64,000 nucleotides of DNA, from NCBI GenBank assembly GCA_021730635.1, contig JAJNNC010000004.1, positions 372,001 through 436,000 on the forward strand. Direction: 5' to 3'. Below the pieces are notes generated by a model. It saw only the letters and a list, made by a program, of their open reading frames with translations, was not told the DNA's origin and did no database searches. Of the stretch, positions 37,111 through 45,682 are shown piece after piece; the first letter of the stretch is position 1, and the number at the start of each line of letters is the position of its first letter. This DNA comes from Catalimonadaceae bacterium JC749 (GTDB lineage Bacteria; Bacteroidota; Bacteroidia; Cytophagales; Cyclobacteriaceae). A program made the position numbers and the translations under genes.

Positions 37111-37932
37111 TTATTGCGCAACAAAAGGAGTAGCAATCTCCAAGACAGTTTCTTTTGATAAGAACTCGTCCCAGGCTTCCTGCACAGCATCTTGTTCTAC
37201 ATCCGTTACCGTCAACACATCTAAGCCAGCGTGTGTGGTGTTATTTTCATTGGCATAGATAGGGTTAGTAGCCATTTTAAAGGTTCCTCCAAAACCTTCA
37301 ATACCCTCTGCTTCTGTAATCCATCCTTTTCTGTTACGAAGACGCCTGATCCTGGCGGCATGCCGAGCTTCTACGGAATGAATCTGCAAAGCAACCGTTA
37401 AAAGGGTATCATTGTCTTTCAGATTGGGGGCCTGTCCTTTGTACGCTTTTACCCCGGTATCTTCAAAAGCCTGTGATAAGGCTAGAAATAAATGGTAATT
37501 TTCAAAGGGACTGGGAAAGGCCCCACCAGCCGTAAAGTCAAACTGGGAAGCAACGCCATCGAGATTACCGCCCAACGCATTGATCGTTTCTTCCAATAAT
37601 TTGACATGGGCCATTTCATGATCTCTGATAGCCATAAAAAGACCAGTATCCTCACCCATGATCACGCCAGCATCCAGACCTTTCTGGTAGTAATCATACT
37701 CCAGGCGTTCCAGTGTTAAGGCAAATTTAAGAACATCTAGGACCTCATGTCCGGAGGCAAAAGCCATTTTAGGCATGGCTGTAAAAGCAGCTAAGGGCAG
37801 AGAGGCCAGTGTCATCTTTTTGGCCAGACTTCCAATCTTCCGGAAAGCTTCTTTTCTGGACATGTAAACATCCACTTCTTCTTCTGACTTGTGCTCTATA
37901 TTAAAAGAATCAAAAAGTTTTATGATATTCAT
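37111..37932 (-). CDS. exported ferritin-like domain protein
   Basis: 273 residues with an N-terminal export-type sequence (SRKEAFRKIGSLAKK plus a hydrophobic segment ending MAFA). A four-helix ferritin-like domain follows. Potential metal ligands are in ALTLERLEYDYYQ, RDHEMAHVKLLEE, LALSQAFEDTGVKAY and IHSVEARHAARIRRL, the usual E/ExxH pattern of this exported family. Family members are common in Bacteroidota but biochemically uncharacterised; iron binding or oxidative-stress protection is an inference. It lies 12 bases behind a homologous gene, so the two are translated from one mRNA and may form a hetero-oligomer. Confidence 0.88.
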   Translation of the reverse strand: MNIIKLFDSFNIEHKSEEEVDVYMSRKEAFRKIGSLAKKMTLASLPLAAFTAMPKMAFASGHEVLDVLKFALTLERLEYDYYQKGLDAGVIMGEDTGLFMAIRDHEMAHVKLLEETINALGGNLDGVASQFDFTAGGAFPSPFENYHLFLALSQAFEDTGVKAYKGQAPNLKDNDTLLTVALQIHSVEARHAARIRRLRNRKGWITEAEGIEGFGGTFKMATNPIYANENNTTHAGLDVLTVTDVEQDAVQEAWDEFLSKETVLEIATPFVAQ

Positions 37933-37944
37933 GATAGTGTCATT

Positions 37945-38649
37945 TTAGGCGGTTGGTAAATCACTGGCATCAATTTTATTGATAATAAAGGGTTGTGCTG
38001 CCTCCAGTACTTCTGCAGGGGATAAAGCCCAATCCAACCCATCGCTGATAAACTCTACAAAGGTTGAATCCGGATCCATCAGCTCCAGAATGACAGCGGC
38101 ATGCCTTGCCTCAACAGAAACAATTTTACCGGCAACTACCAGCAAATCGGCGCTTTCCAAAAGTTTTCCGGCCCCATTGTAAGCACCCACGCCTAAGTTC
38201 TCGAAAGTCTTGGCTGTTGCCAATACACTTTCTTTATCCAAGAAATTAACGTCGCTAAAGTCAAAGGTTAAGTCTTCAATGGCTTTGTTGCCCAAAGCAG
38301 CTTTAAAAAAATCGCGGTGTGCCACCTCATGTTGTTGCAGATCTTCCATCACACGGTATTCGTGGTCGGTAAAGCCACAATCGGTAGCGATCACCAAGGT
38401 ATAAAAGGCAGCTTCCAGTTGTTCCAAGGCATAGGCATAATTTAAAATGCCTGTATCCCCACTGCCTAGCTTCACTTTATCAGGCTGTAATTGTTTGGGC
38501 AAGAAATCATAAATTTCTTTACAGCCTGACATGACCAAACCTGCTGTGGCCAGGGTAGCGCCTCCAAATTTAAGAAACGATCGGCGTGGGTTGTTAAGCC
38601 GATCCTGAGGCCTGGAACCCTTCACTTTGAAATTGACGGTTTTCGACAT
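37945..38649 (-). CDS. exported ferritin-like lipoprotein with Tat-type signal
   Basis: 234 residues. The N-terminus has a twin-arginine-like motif (PRRSFLKFGG), a hydrophobic stretch and a lipobox (LVMSGC), so it may be a Tat-exported lipoprotein. The ferritin-like domain carries YALEQLEAAFYTLV, LQQHEVAHRDFFKAAL, FENLGVGAYNGAG and VSVEARHAAVILEL. It is homologous to the gene 12 bases downstream. It appears to be the first gene of the four-gene minus-strand group. Confidence 0.88.
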   Translation of the reverse strand: MSKTVNFKVKGSRPQDRLNNPRRSFLKFGGATLATAGLVMSGCKEIYDFLPKQLQPDKVKLGSGDTGILNYAYALEQLEAAFYTLVIATDCGFTDHEYRVMEDLQQHEVAHRDFFKAALGNKAIEDLTFDFSDVNFLDKESVLATAKTFENLGVGAYNGAGKLLESADLLVVAGKIVSVEARHAAVILELMDPDSTFVEFISDGLDWALSPAEVLEAAQPFIINKIDASDLPTA

Positions 38650-39293
38650 AATGCGTCTCCGGTTTAAGGTTAGAAAAAGAACAATTATAAAAATGTAGTG
38701 TATTTTCTATGGGAGGATGGGAGAGAATTGACGCTACGTCTATTCCGAAGAAATAAAAACGGAAGAAAATGAAAAGGCCCGTCGCTTGGGAAAAAGACAT
38801 AGTTGTATAGAGTGTAAAGAATACAAATGGTTTACCTTTAGAACATCGATAAACTGCTTACACTATGACTTTTATCAACTTATAGGAAGTATATCCATTG
38901 CTCTTTCTCTAACCAAGCTTGCCTGATACTTTGGAGATACAAAAAATTTGAAAATAACCGAATAAGTGTAACAATGGCTTAAAAATGTTTTATAAGTGAA
39001 ATACCTACGAAATCAAGTAGCTGATTGGATTTGTCTTACTAAAATTTTTTATTGTTTTTTTTAAAGTTCGTTTGCTCATCATCCAGTCCTGTTGCTCAAT
39101 GGTGGATCATTGAAACACGATGCTGTTTTTGTAATAAAAAACTATCCTGCAAGTAAGTATTGTTGATTGTATTTATTGATATTGTTTTTTCTTTCCTCAG
39201 GATTCAAATCAAGCAACCTCCTTATCTGATTTTTAAAGGATTGTAAGCACAAAGCACCCGCTTTTTCGCACATTCAGAGGATGACATATCTGG
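38650..39293. other. long AT-rich divergent intergenic region
   Basis: 644 bases between the ferritin-like operon and the MFS gene. It must contain two outward promoters, but I find no exact TAnnTTTG element at the right place on either strand, and no ORF, tRNA, hairpin or repeat that stands out. A promoter read by the ECF sigma of this cluster is possible. Confidence 0.5.
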
Positions 39294-40877
39294 GTGTATT
39301 TTTCCACTTTTAATTTCAGAACCTTTTCTATTTTAGGGTCATGTGTCAAATTGTTAACTGTTGCATTGAATTTTAAAACCAAACCACATCTCTCAGATCA
39401 TGAATTGGCGAATGGCTTGCGGCTGGTCATCTATGATGGCTTAGCTTCACAGGCCATGACGACCCTGACCGGAGGGGCTTTCCTGGTAGCTTTTGCCTTG
39501 TTGTTAGGAGCTACCAATTTTCAGATAGGATTGTTGGCGGCCTTGCCAACCTTATCCAATGTATTTCAGATGGTATCCATCTATCTGGTGAGCAAATGGG
39601 CCAACCGTCGTAAAATCGTGGTACTTGCTTCTTTGGTGGCACGTATCATGTTTTTTCTCATTGTATTGCTGCCTTTCTTCAATTTGTCGGGCCATGCCAT
39701 TGCCTTTCTTATTGTAGCGTTGGCAATCCATCACACTTTTGCCTCCATATCAGCGGGTGGATGGGCATCCTGGATGCGTGACCTGATTCCCAAAGAAAAG
39801 CTGGGTTGTTTTTTTTCAAACCGTCTCCGTTTGGCGCACACCGTGGGGGTCGTCTTTAGTATTGCCTCTGCTCTTTTCATAGATTATGTAAGGAAAAACC
39901 ATCCGGAGCAGGAATTAAAAAGTTATGCCTTGCTCTTCATGTTGGGCGGTATCGCAGGGTTGGTTGGGGTGTGTTTACTGTATAAAACCCCGGAGCCTGC
40001 CATGCAACCCATGCAGGATAAACTTTTCACCCTTTTGAAGGTGCCTTTTAAAAATACCAACTTCCGGCGTTTGATCATGTACAATGCCTCCTGGAATTTT
40101 GCCACCAATCTGGCGGCTCCCTTCTTCACGGTTTATCTGCTCAATTGGATAGGTCTGGATCTGATACTGGTCGTAGGTTTTACCATCTTAAGCCAACTGA
40201 CCAACATCATTTTCCTGAAACTATGGGGCAGGTATGCGGATACCTACAGCTATAAGTCGATATTGGGCATCTGTGCGCCTTTGTACCTGTTATGCATTTT
40301 AGGGTGGACCTTCACGACTTTACCGGATCGTTATATACTGACCCTTCCCTTGTTGGTTATCTTACACATTGTCAGCGGCATCGCCACGGCAGGTACCGGT
40401 TTGGCTTCCAGCAGTATAGGATTAAAACTTTCCCCAAAGCAGGATGCTGTCGCTTTTCTATCGGTGATCAGTTTTACCAATTCTATTTCTTCCGGACTGG
40501 CGCCTATTTTAGGAGGGTGGATGGCAGATTTCTTTTTCTCCAAAGAATTTGCTTTAACGGTAGTATGGAAAGGAAGTGCCCAATCTATTTCTTTTCAGGC
40601 CCTGAATCTGCAACAGTGGGATTTCTTTTTTGTGATATCCTTTGTCATTGGCTTGTATGCCTTGCATCATCTGGCTTTTATACAGGAAGAAGGCCATGTA
40701 AAACAGAAAGTCATTCTCAAGGAAATCAGCCTGGAAATACGCAGGGAAATGAAAAACCTCTCAACCATTACCGGATTAAGGCCTATGATGTATTTGCCCC
40801 TGTCATTGTATCAGCTACTTACTCGAAAAAACAAGCCTGAAGGGTATAATCTTGAAAACAAGAGTGCTGCCCCTTAA
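39294..40877 (+). CDS. MFS transporter
   Basis: Up to 527 residues with about eleven or twelve membrane helices and the cytoplasmic loop VSKWANRRKIVVLASLV between helices 2 and 3, typical of MFS proteins. The long C-terminal tail after the last helix is hydrophilic. The longest frame opens with GTG, and no ATG occurs before helix 1; a TTG start giving NFKTKPHLSDHE is a reasonable alternative. The substrate is not recognisable. It converges on the DUF3179 gene with only 4 bases between the stop codons. Confidence 0.88.
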   Translation: MYFSTFNFRTFSILGSCVKLLTVALNFKTKPHLSDHELANGLRLVIYDGLASQAMTTLTGGAFLVAFALLLGATNFQIGLLAALPTLSNVFQMVSIYLVSKWANRRKIVVLASLVARIMFFLIVLLPFFNLSGHAIAFLIVALAIHHTFASISAGGWASWMRDLIPKEKLGCFFSNRLRLAHTVGVVFSIASALFIDYVRKNHPEQELKSYALLFMLGGIAGLVGVCLLYKTPEPAMQPMQDKLFTLLKVPFKNTNFRRLIMYNASWNFATNLAAPFFTVYLLNWIGLDLILVVGFTILSQLTNIIFLKLWGRYADTYSYKSILGICAPLYLLCILGWTFTTLPDRYILTLPLLVILHIVSGIATAGTGLASSSIGLKLSPKQDAVAFLSVISFTNSISSGLAPILGGWMADFFFSKEFALTVVWKGSAQSISFQALNLQQWDFFFVISFVIGLYALHHLAFIQEEGHVKQKVILKEISLEIRREMKNLSTITGLRPMMYLPLSLYQLLTRKNKPEGYNLENKSAAP

Positions 40878-40881
40878 AATC

Positions 40882-42003
40882 TCATTCCGCTTTGTAAAGG
40901 TCGAGTCCTGGATAAAAGGCACCCCAGGCAAACCAGTATCCTATGAAGGAAGTCGTCGGGGTGAGTTTTTGTCCGCTCCTGGGGCCATCAATGGCATGGC
41001 CAAAGAGATCCCAATGGTTTCCTTCGTTATCTGCCAGCAGGGCTTTTTCCTGAAGTGTTTCTCCCTCCTGGACGGTCGTGAAAGAGAGTAAAGTTCCGTC
41101 CGGTAAGGTCCGCTCAAACGATACGATGAAATTATGTTTCTGACTACCCGCCAGGACCATAGCGGTTCCATTAAAATCATCTTCCAAAGCGGTTCCATTA
41201 AAATCATCTTCCAACACGACGACATCACTATCAGCAAAGTCATGGAAGCGGTAAGCTTTGGCTTTTCCATCCAGGATGATGCCGTGAACACGCTCTTTGG
41301 CTGGTAAGCGCTGATCGTTTTGGGAGATGGGAAAAATAATGTTTTGATGGTTGGTACGGTAATCTCCATAAGGATACTGGAAGTAGTTGCGGCTAAACCC
41401 AGTTTGTACAGATACCACCTGGGTATTGGGATATAATGTTTTCCAGGTTTGCCAGGAAGTTTCCACCACGGCAACCGTTTCTGCCTTTTCTCCTTTCAGG
41501 CTTCCGTTGACACTTTCTAGCAGCATTTGTGACCAATGGCTGTCGGTACTTCTGTCATACAATATCAGATTTGAATTGTAAAGCAATCCTGAAACACCAA
41601 AGGTGGTGACCGCTCCGTTGAGGGTTCTTTCCCAGCCGATCCCTGTGCCTGTCAGGGGGCAATAATTGATGGATACTGCTTTGTTTTCCAGATCATCATT
41701 GATGATTTCATGCCAGTCGAGGATGGGGTGGGGGTAGGCCTTTACCGTGTTCCCATATTTGACTCCTATCACCAGATCGTCATCTGACAGATAGCTGGCA
41801 GCCTCTGTACTTACAAAAGTAGGGAGGGTGAGGGCAGGGATGCCATCTTTACCCGGACCACCGTCGTAAATCTGATGCCTGGGAATGCTCCAGCTAGCGT
41901 CTCCCTGGGCTCCCTGGTTAACAGGAGTTTGAGGGTTAGTTCGCTCTTTCTCACAGGAACCAATCATGAAGCTAGCAACCAATAGAATATTAATTATCTT
42001 CAT
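40882..42003 (-). CDS. DUF3179-family lipoprotein
   Basis: 373 residues with a lipoprotein signal (MIGSC, C17). The DUF3179 core is clear: GIPALTLPTFVS, DDLVIGVKYGNTVKAYPHPIL, INYCPLTGTGIGWER, GLLYNSNLILYDR and SHWSQ. The function of DUF3179 is unknown; members are exported. An exact tandem duplication of 27 bases inserts a second copy of LEDDFNGTA, keeping the frame. The gene overlaps the upstream barrel gene by 14 bases, so the two form one unit. Confidence 0.88.
   Translation of the reverse strand: MKIINILLVASFMIGSCEKERTNPQTPVNQGAQGDASWSIPRHQIYDGGPGKDGIPALTLPTFVSTEAASYLSDDDLVIGVKYGNTVKAYPHPILDWHEIINDDLENKAVSINYCPLTGTGIGWERTLNGAVTTFGVSGLLYNSNLILYDRSTDSHWSQMLLESVNGSLKGEKAETVAVVETSWQTWKTLYPNTQVVSVQTGFSRNYFQYPYGDYRTNHQNIIFPISQNDQRLPAKERVHGIILDGKAKAYRFHDFADSDVVVLEDDFNGTALEDDFNGTAMVLAGSQKHNFIVSFERTLPDGTLLSFTTVQEGETLQEKALLADNEGNHWDLFGHAIDGPRSGQKLTPTTSFIGYWFAWGAFYPGLDLYKAE
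41161..41214. repeat. exact 27-bp tandem duplication inside the DUF3179 gene
   Basis: Bases 41161-41187 and 41188-41214 are identical. The unit is nine codons, so the protein gains LEDDFNGTA twice without a frameshift. Perfect identity implies a recent event or an assembly artefact. Confidence 0.95.
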
Positions 42004-43079
42004 GGTATTGAAAATTAAAATTTTTGTCCTCTTTTTTATTCAGTAGATAATACACTCCAACGTTAAAACGATAATTCGGAGTAAGTTGGGTACCCACCAC
42101 CCGGCTATACAGGGGTAGCTCACTCATCAGAGAAATGGTGATATTGGGGGTCGGTAACCATCCTAAGGCTGGCAGGATAAATAGCCAGCTTCCTCCGGTA
42201 TTGGGCAACCATTCTTGGTTATTCTTATCCATTTCTACCTGTCTGAACCGGGTATTGATAGAAATATTAAACAACTGTTTTGCTAACAGCCACTGATCTG
42301 CAATCCCAGTAATCAGTTGTATTTCATTGCCAAACTGATAAGACTGACTGCCCAGATAATCGTCGTTCGTACCGGTAGTCCTGACAATGATGTTGTTGGA
42401 TAATATCAGGGAAGGACGACCAAAACCTGAAAAAAGGATTCTATGGTTAAAAATCCCATCCCATGCTCCGGAACCGGGTTGCAAATCAGCGTTGAGGGTG
42501 ATACCGAGGTCAGAAGCTACATCAGAAGCTCCTAGGGGTATTTTAGGACCCAATCCTGCCGTCAAATGCCATTGGCCGGTAGTAAGATAACTGTAACGAA
42601 ATAACAGGATAGCGTCGCCTATACCACTGGTGGCGGTAAAATCCTGAAAGCCTCCATTTTGTCTGATGCGTCGCTCCTGTCTTACCCATGAAAATAAGCC
42701 TTCTACCGATAATTTTTTAGTAAGGGTGTAGGCAGTCGTCATGATTAATGAATAGGTGACTCTTTGTCTGGAGTCATCCTCCAATAAGTGGGTTTCATTT
42801 TTAAGGGTGTTGAGCATGTTTGCATCAAAATTGATGGCAAATTGCCAACTTTTCTCCTGTTCTAAGGGTAACCCCCCCTACATTGTTGGTGAGGGGCACA
42901 CCTCCGGAACAACAGGTCTGTGCATTGGTTTGAATGATCGGTATAGAACATGCAAGGTTCAGCAGGAGGACAAAGGCATTCCTTCCCACCACGCCAGAAA
43001 AAATAAAAGATATCAACGGCTTTCCAAAGCGTGTCAGGGCAACAATTATTCTATTGTCATGCAACGGCCTAGGTTTCAT
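41990..43079 (-). pseudogene. outer membrane beta-barrel protein gene broken by a frameshift in a C7 run
   Basis: The gene is split over two frames. The first frame starts at 43079 and encodes a signal peptide and the start of the mature protein (QTCCSGGVPLTNNVGG). It then leaves frame at seven C (42872-42878; seven G on the coding strand). With six bases the frame joins perfectly into PLEQEKSWQFAINFDAN and the second frame, which runs to 41990 with NETHLLEDDSRQR, barrel strands and a C-terminal NVGVYYLLNK. The corrected product would be 362 residues. It resembles Bacteroidota barrel proteins annotated as putative transporters. It could be a sequencing error, a recent pseudogene or phase variation. 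Confidence 0.85.
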
Positions 43080-43290
43080 AGATCGATTACAGTCATTAGT
43101 ATTCTTATCAATTAGTCGCCGAAAAGAGAAGAACCTGACATTTTATTGATTCCTTTCGTATGATGGCTGCAAAGATCAGGAAGTGCCGAATGACGTGTCA
43201 GATGAATCCTCAGCAGGCAAAAAATAGCTTTTTCATCTTGCATGATAGCAAGGATAATGATAACCTGCTAGAGATAATGGGTATCAAAAA

Positions 43291-43968
43291 TTACCTTTGT
43301 GTTAATCGTTCAGCTACTTTGATAAGGTTTGCTTCTGTTATCTGAGGTGTAGGCGCGAGGGGGTAAAGTGCTTTTCCTTTTCTTGCAAGGAAGGCCGCCT
43401 GTAGGCCTGCCCGTAAAGCCCCTGCCACATCCCATCCATGGGCCGCTATCATCAGGGCTTCCTGTGGTTGAATCTGATATTTCTTCAGGCAGAATTGATA
43501 GGTTTCAGGCGCTGGCTTATATTTTTGGATGTCGTCAATACTGAACAAAGCTTCGAAATAGGGCGTAAGTTTTGCAAATTCCATTTGCTGTTGGAGTACT
43601 TCCGGGGCAGAATGGGTGAGGGTAACCATGGGGAAGCCTGCTGACTGCAGCATTTCCAACCCTGGCTTTACGTCCGGATGAGGAGGTAGTTGCCGGATCA
43701 TGCCAAGAATATCTACCTTTTCATTTTCGGGAATTTGGGTTTCCAGCGCCTGCTCAGTCATCTGTAAAGCTGCTTTACCTATTTCACCGAAGTTGTGATA
43801 TTGATGGGTAACCGTTTCTACCCAGGCATATTGTAGCAGGAGAGAAAACCACTTTTCAAAGGCGAAGGAATGACGAAAGGCTTCATTCATCCGGTCTTTC
43901 ATAAGACTCAGATCCAACAGTGTTTCGTTGACATCAAAGATGAGTAACTTGAGGGGACGGGTATGCAT
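43291..43968 (-). CDS. HAD-superfamily hydrolase, haloacid dehalogenase type II-like
   Basis: 225 residues. Motif I is FDVNETLLD with the nucleophile D12. Motif II is in VTLTHSAPE, and a conserved lysine/aspartate region follows (IDDIQKYKPAPETYQF; MIAAHGWDVAGALRAG). The layout matches L-2-haloacid dehalogenase-like HAD enzymes with a helical cap at about 20-100. Substrate specificity cannot be told from sequence; phosphatase activity is also possible. It stands alone, 200 bases from the barrel gene and on the same strand. Confidence 0.88.
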   Translation of the reverse strand: MHTRPLKLLIFDVNETLLDLSLMKDRMNEAFRHSFAFEKWFSLLLQYAWVETVTHQYHNFGEIGKAALQMTEQALETQIPENEKVDILGMIRQLPPHPDVKPGLEMLQSAGFPMVTLTHSAPEVLQQQMEFAKLTPYFEALFSIDDIQKYKPAPETYQFCLKKYQIQPQEALMIAAHGWDVAGALRAGLQAAFLARKGKALYPLAPTPQITEANLIKVAERLTQR

Positions 43969-44298
43969 ATTAGTGTTTGTAAATATGGCTGAAGGTATTT
44001 GCTAAAAGGAGTTTCATCATATAAAGCAGGCCTTAAAACTAGTTTGCAGATTCTCTATCCTTTTAACAGCACAATGCTTAGACTGATCAATGTGATAGTT
44101 ACCAGGTCTTGGGTTAACCTGCCCTATGCTTCAGCATAACACTTGCTGCTTGGCATTTGTTATGAAAGGTCGTATTGCCCGGATTTTTGTCGGGTACAAT
44201 TTTGTCAGGTTTTAAGGAATAAGCCGACTATACAGTAGAAAATATGTGCTGCGCATAGACACCAACCGAGGGTTTTTGTGCATAAAGATATTGGCCTC
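43969..44298. other. intergenic region before the short sigma-like ORF
   Basis: About 330 bases between divergent genes. There is an imperfect hairpin around 44170-44205 (CCCG/CGGG with flanking ATTG/CAAT) but no T run, no clear promoter and no coding signal. Confidence 0.4.
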
Positions 44299-44586
44299 AT
44301 GGAAAAATATACAGTGAGTGATAAAACGCTAATAACCTTATACAGCGAAGGCAATGAAGAAGCTTTCGAACAGCTTTTGACAAGACACAAGTCAACTATC
44401 TATACATTTATCTATCTGATGGTAAATGATACCCCTGAAGCAGAAGAGTTACTGCTGGAAACCTTTATCAGGGTGGTACAAGAAATTAAGTCAGGAAACT
44501 ACAGGGAAGAGGATCAGTTTGTACCCTGGGTTTTGCGTATAGCGTGTCAACTTTCTATGAACCATCTCAACAAGCGTTTTGAATAA
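44299..44586 (+). CDS. region-2-only sigma-70-like protein (truncated)
   Basis: 95 residues from the first ATG (a GTG 21 bases upstream would extend it). The sequence covers sigma region 2 only: EEAFEQLLTRHKSTIYTFIYLMV, EAEELLLETFIRVVQEI and PWVLRIACQLSMNHLNKRF. It then stops exactly where the linker to region 4 should begin. The 200 bases that follow encode no region 4 in any frame I checked. It may be a decayed ECF sigma or a naturally short core-polymerase binder. A complete sigma gene follows on the same strand. Confidence 0.65.
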   Translation: MEKYTVSDKTLITLYSEGNEEAFEQLLTRHKSTIYTFIYLMVNDTPEAEELLLETFIRVVQEIKSGNYREEDQFVPWVLRIACQLSMNHLNKRFE

Positions 44587-44638
44587 AAGAAAATCTGTTC
44601 CAACCACTTAATCACCAGGTATTGTTCAAAGGAAGTAA

Positions 44639-44666
44639 CACTCAGAGGGTATTACCCTGAAAAGTG
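44639..44666 (+). promoter_or_regulatory. palindromic element upstream of the sigma factor
   Basis: AGGGT-ATT-ACCCT (44646-44658) is flanked by CACT (44639) and AGTG (44663), giving a two-part inverted repeat. It is about 130 bases before the sigma gene, so it may be an operator or a hairpin after the truncated sigma. Confidence 0.35.
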
Positions 44667-44790
44667 ACCCAGGTTATACATTGCTGTATTTGTCGGGAAA
44701 AAGACGAAAAAAAAACTAAAGTTTTGTTACCTAAGTTGTTGATCTTCACTGTGTATAGTGATGAATGTCTAATTCATTCTGTCTACCTAT

Positions 44791-45387
44791 ATGAAAGGGC
44801 ATCAAATTGGTAACAATGACATGCAGACCGTCCTGTCGTCATGGGTGCAAGCGTTTGGAGATGCACTGTATAGCAGAGCCTTGTATCAAACCTCTCAGCC
44901 ATCGGTGGCTGAAGATCTGGTACAGGAAACATTTCTGGCAGCTTCCCAGGCTTTTGAATCGTTTCAAGGCAAAAGTTCTCCCAAGACCTGGTTGTTTTCA
45001 ATCTTAAATCATAAGATTGTGGATTACTATAGAAAACAGTTGAAAAATCCTGTCATGACAGAGTCGGTGGTGAGTCATGGAGAGAAGGGCAATATTTTGG
45101 ATATCTTGTTTGATCAGCATGGAAACTGGAAAAAAAAATACAGACCCCAACCCTGGCCTCAGGAGCAGGAATTATTAGATGATCCGGATTTTGTCAAAAG
45201 ATTACGGTATTGTATAAAAAAACTGCCTGCACCTTGGTTTGCAGTGGTTCAACTGAAACATGTAGAGGGTAAAGCTGGAAAAGAAATCAGTCAGGAACTG
45301 GGCATAACACCGTCTAACTATTGGCAGATACTGCACAGGGCCAAGCTGCAATTAAGACACTGTCTTGAAACATGGATGATTCATTAA
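44791..45387 (+). CDS. sigma-70-family RNA polymerase sigma factor (TIGR02943-like)
   Basis: 198 residues. Region 2 (DALYSRALYQTSQPSVAEDLVQ, ETFLAASQAFESFQG, PKTWLFSILNHKIVDYYR) is followed by an insertion of about 45 residues (NWKKKYRPQPWPQEQELLDD). Region 4 then reads CIKKLPAPWFAVVQLKHV and EISQELGITPSNYWQILHRAK. This architecture matches the TIGR02943 subgroup. A start at the internal ATG 30 bases later is also possible. The gene 4 bases downstream encodes the small cysteine protein that usually accompanies this sigma and is its presumed anti-sigma. Confidence 0.92.
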   Translation: MKGHQIGNNDMQTVLSSWVQAFGDALYSRALYQTSQPSVAEDLVQETFLAASQAFESFQGKSSPKTWLFSILNHKIVDYYRKQLKNPVMTESVVSHGEKGNILDILFDQHGNWKKKYRPQPWPQEQELLDDPDFVKRLRYCIKKLPAPWFAVVQLKHVEGKAGKEISQELGITPSNYWQILHRAKLQLRHCLETWMIH

Positions 45388-45391
45388 AACG

Positions 45392-45667
45392 ATGAGTACA
45401 CTGATGAATAGTTTGATGCTTTCCTGTAGGAAAGCTACTTTTCTGATTGAAAAAAAATCTGAAGAAGATTTGAAATGGCTCGAGAAAATGCAGCTTTTTT
45501 TCCATACCCGGATGTGTGATGCCTGTTTGCGTTATGCACACCAAAGCCATCTCCTGGATGAAGCTTTTACAAGGCATTCTAATGGGAATGCGGAAATTCT
45601 TACCCCGCTGAAACCTCTGTCCAATGAGGTTAAAGAAAAGATCATCAGAAAAATACAGGAACAATAG
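45392..45667 (+). CDS. small zinc-finger-type anti-sigma partner
   Basis: 91 residues. LSCRKATFLIEKKSEE at the N-terminus and HTRMCDACLRYAHQS in the middle give the Cys/His-x3-Cys-x2-Cys spacing of ZAS-type anti-sigma factors. It has no membrane helix, so it would act in the cytoplasm as a soluble, possibly redox-sensing, anti-sigma. It starts 4 bases after the sigma stop. The partner role is inferred from position and motif. Confidence 0.8.
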   Translation: MSTLMNSLMLSCRKATFLIEKKSEEDLKWLEKMQLFFHTRMCDACLRYAHQSHLLDEAFTRHSNGNAEILTPLKPLSNEVKEKIIRKIQEQ

Positions 45668-45682
45668 TCTCACACTATTTTT
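45663..45682 (+). terminator. short terminator overlapping the anti-sigma stop codon
   Basis: AATAGT/ACTATT form a 6-bp stem with a 5-base loop, followed by TTTTTCCTTTT. It lies between two convergent genes whose stops are 7 bases apart. Confidence 0.45.

Noticed and set aside
40292-40840. Plus-strand 182-codon frame inside the MFS gene
   Set aside because: It is a +1 shadow of the transporter frame; the helices are in the other frame.
42825-43079. Separate 84-residue gene with a signal peptide
   Set aside because: It joins exactly to the downstream barrel frame when one base of the C7 run is removed, so it is the 5' part of the same broken gene.
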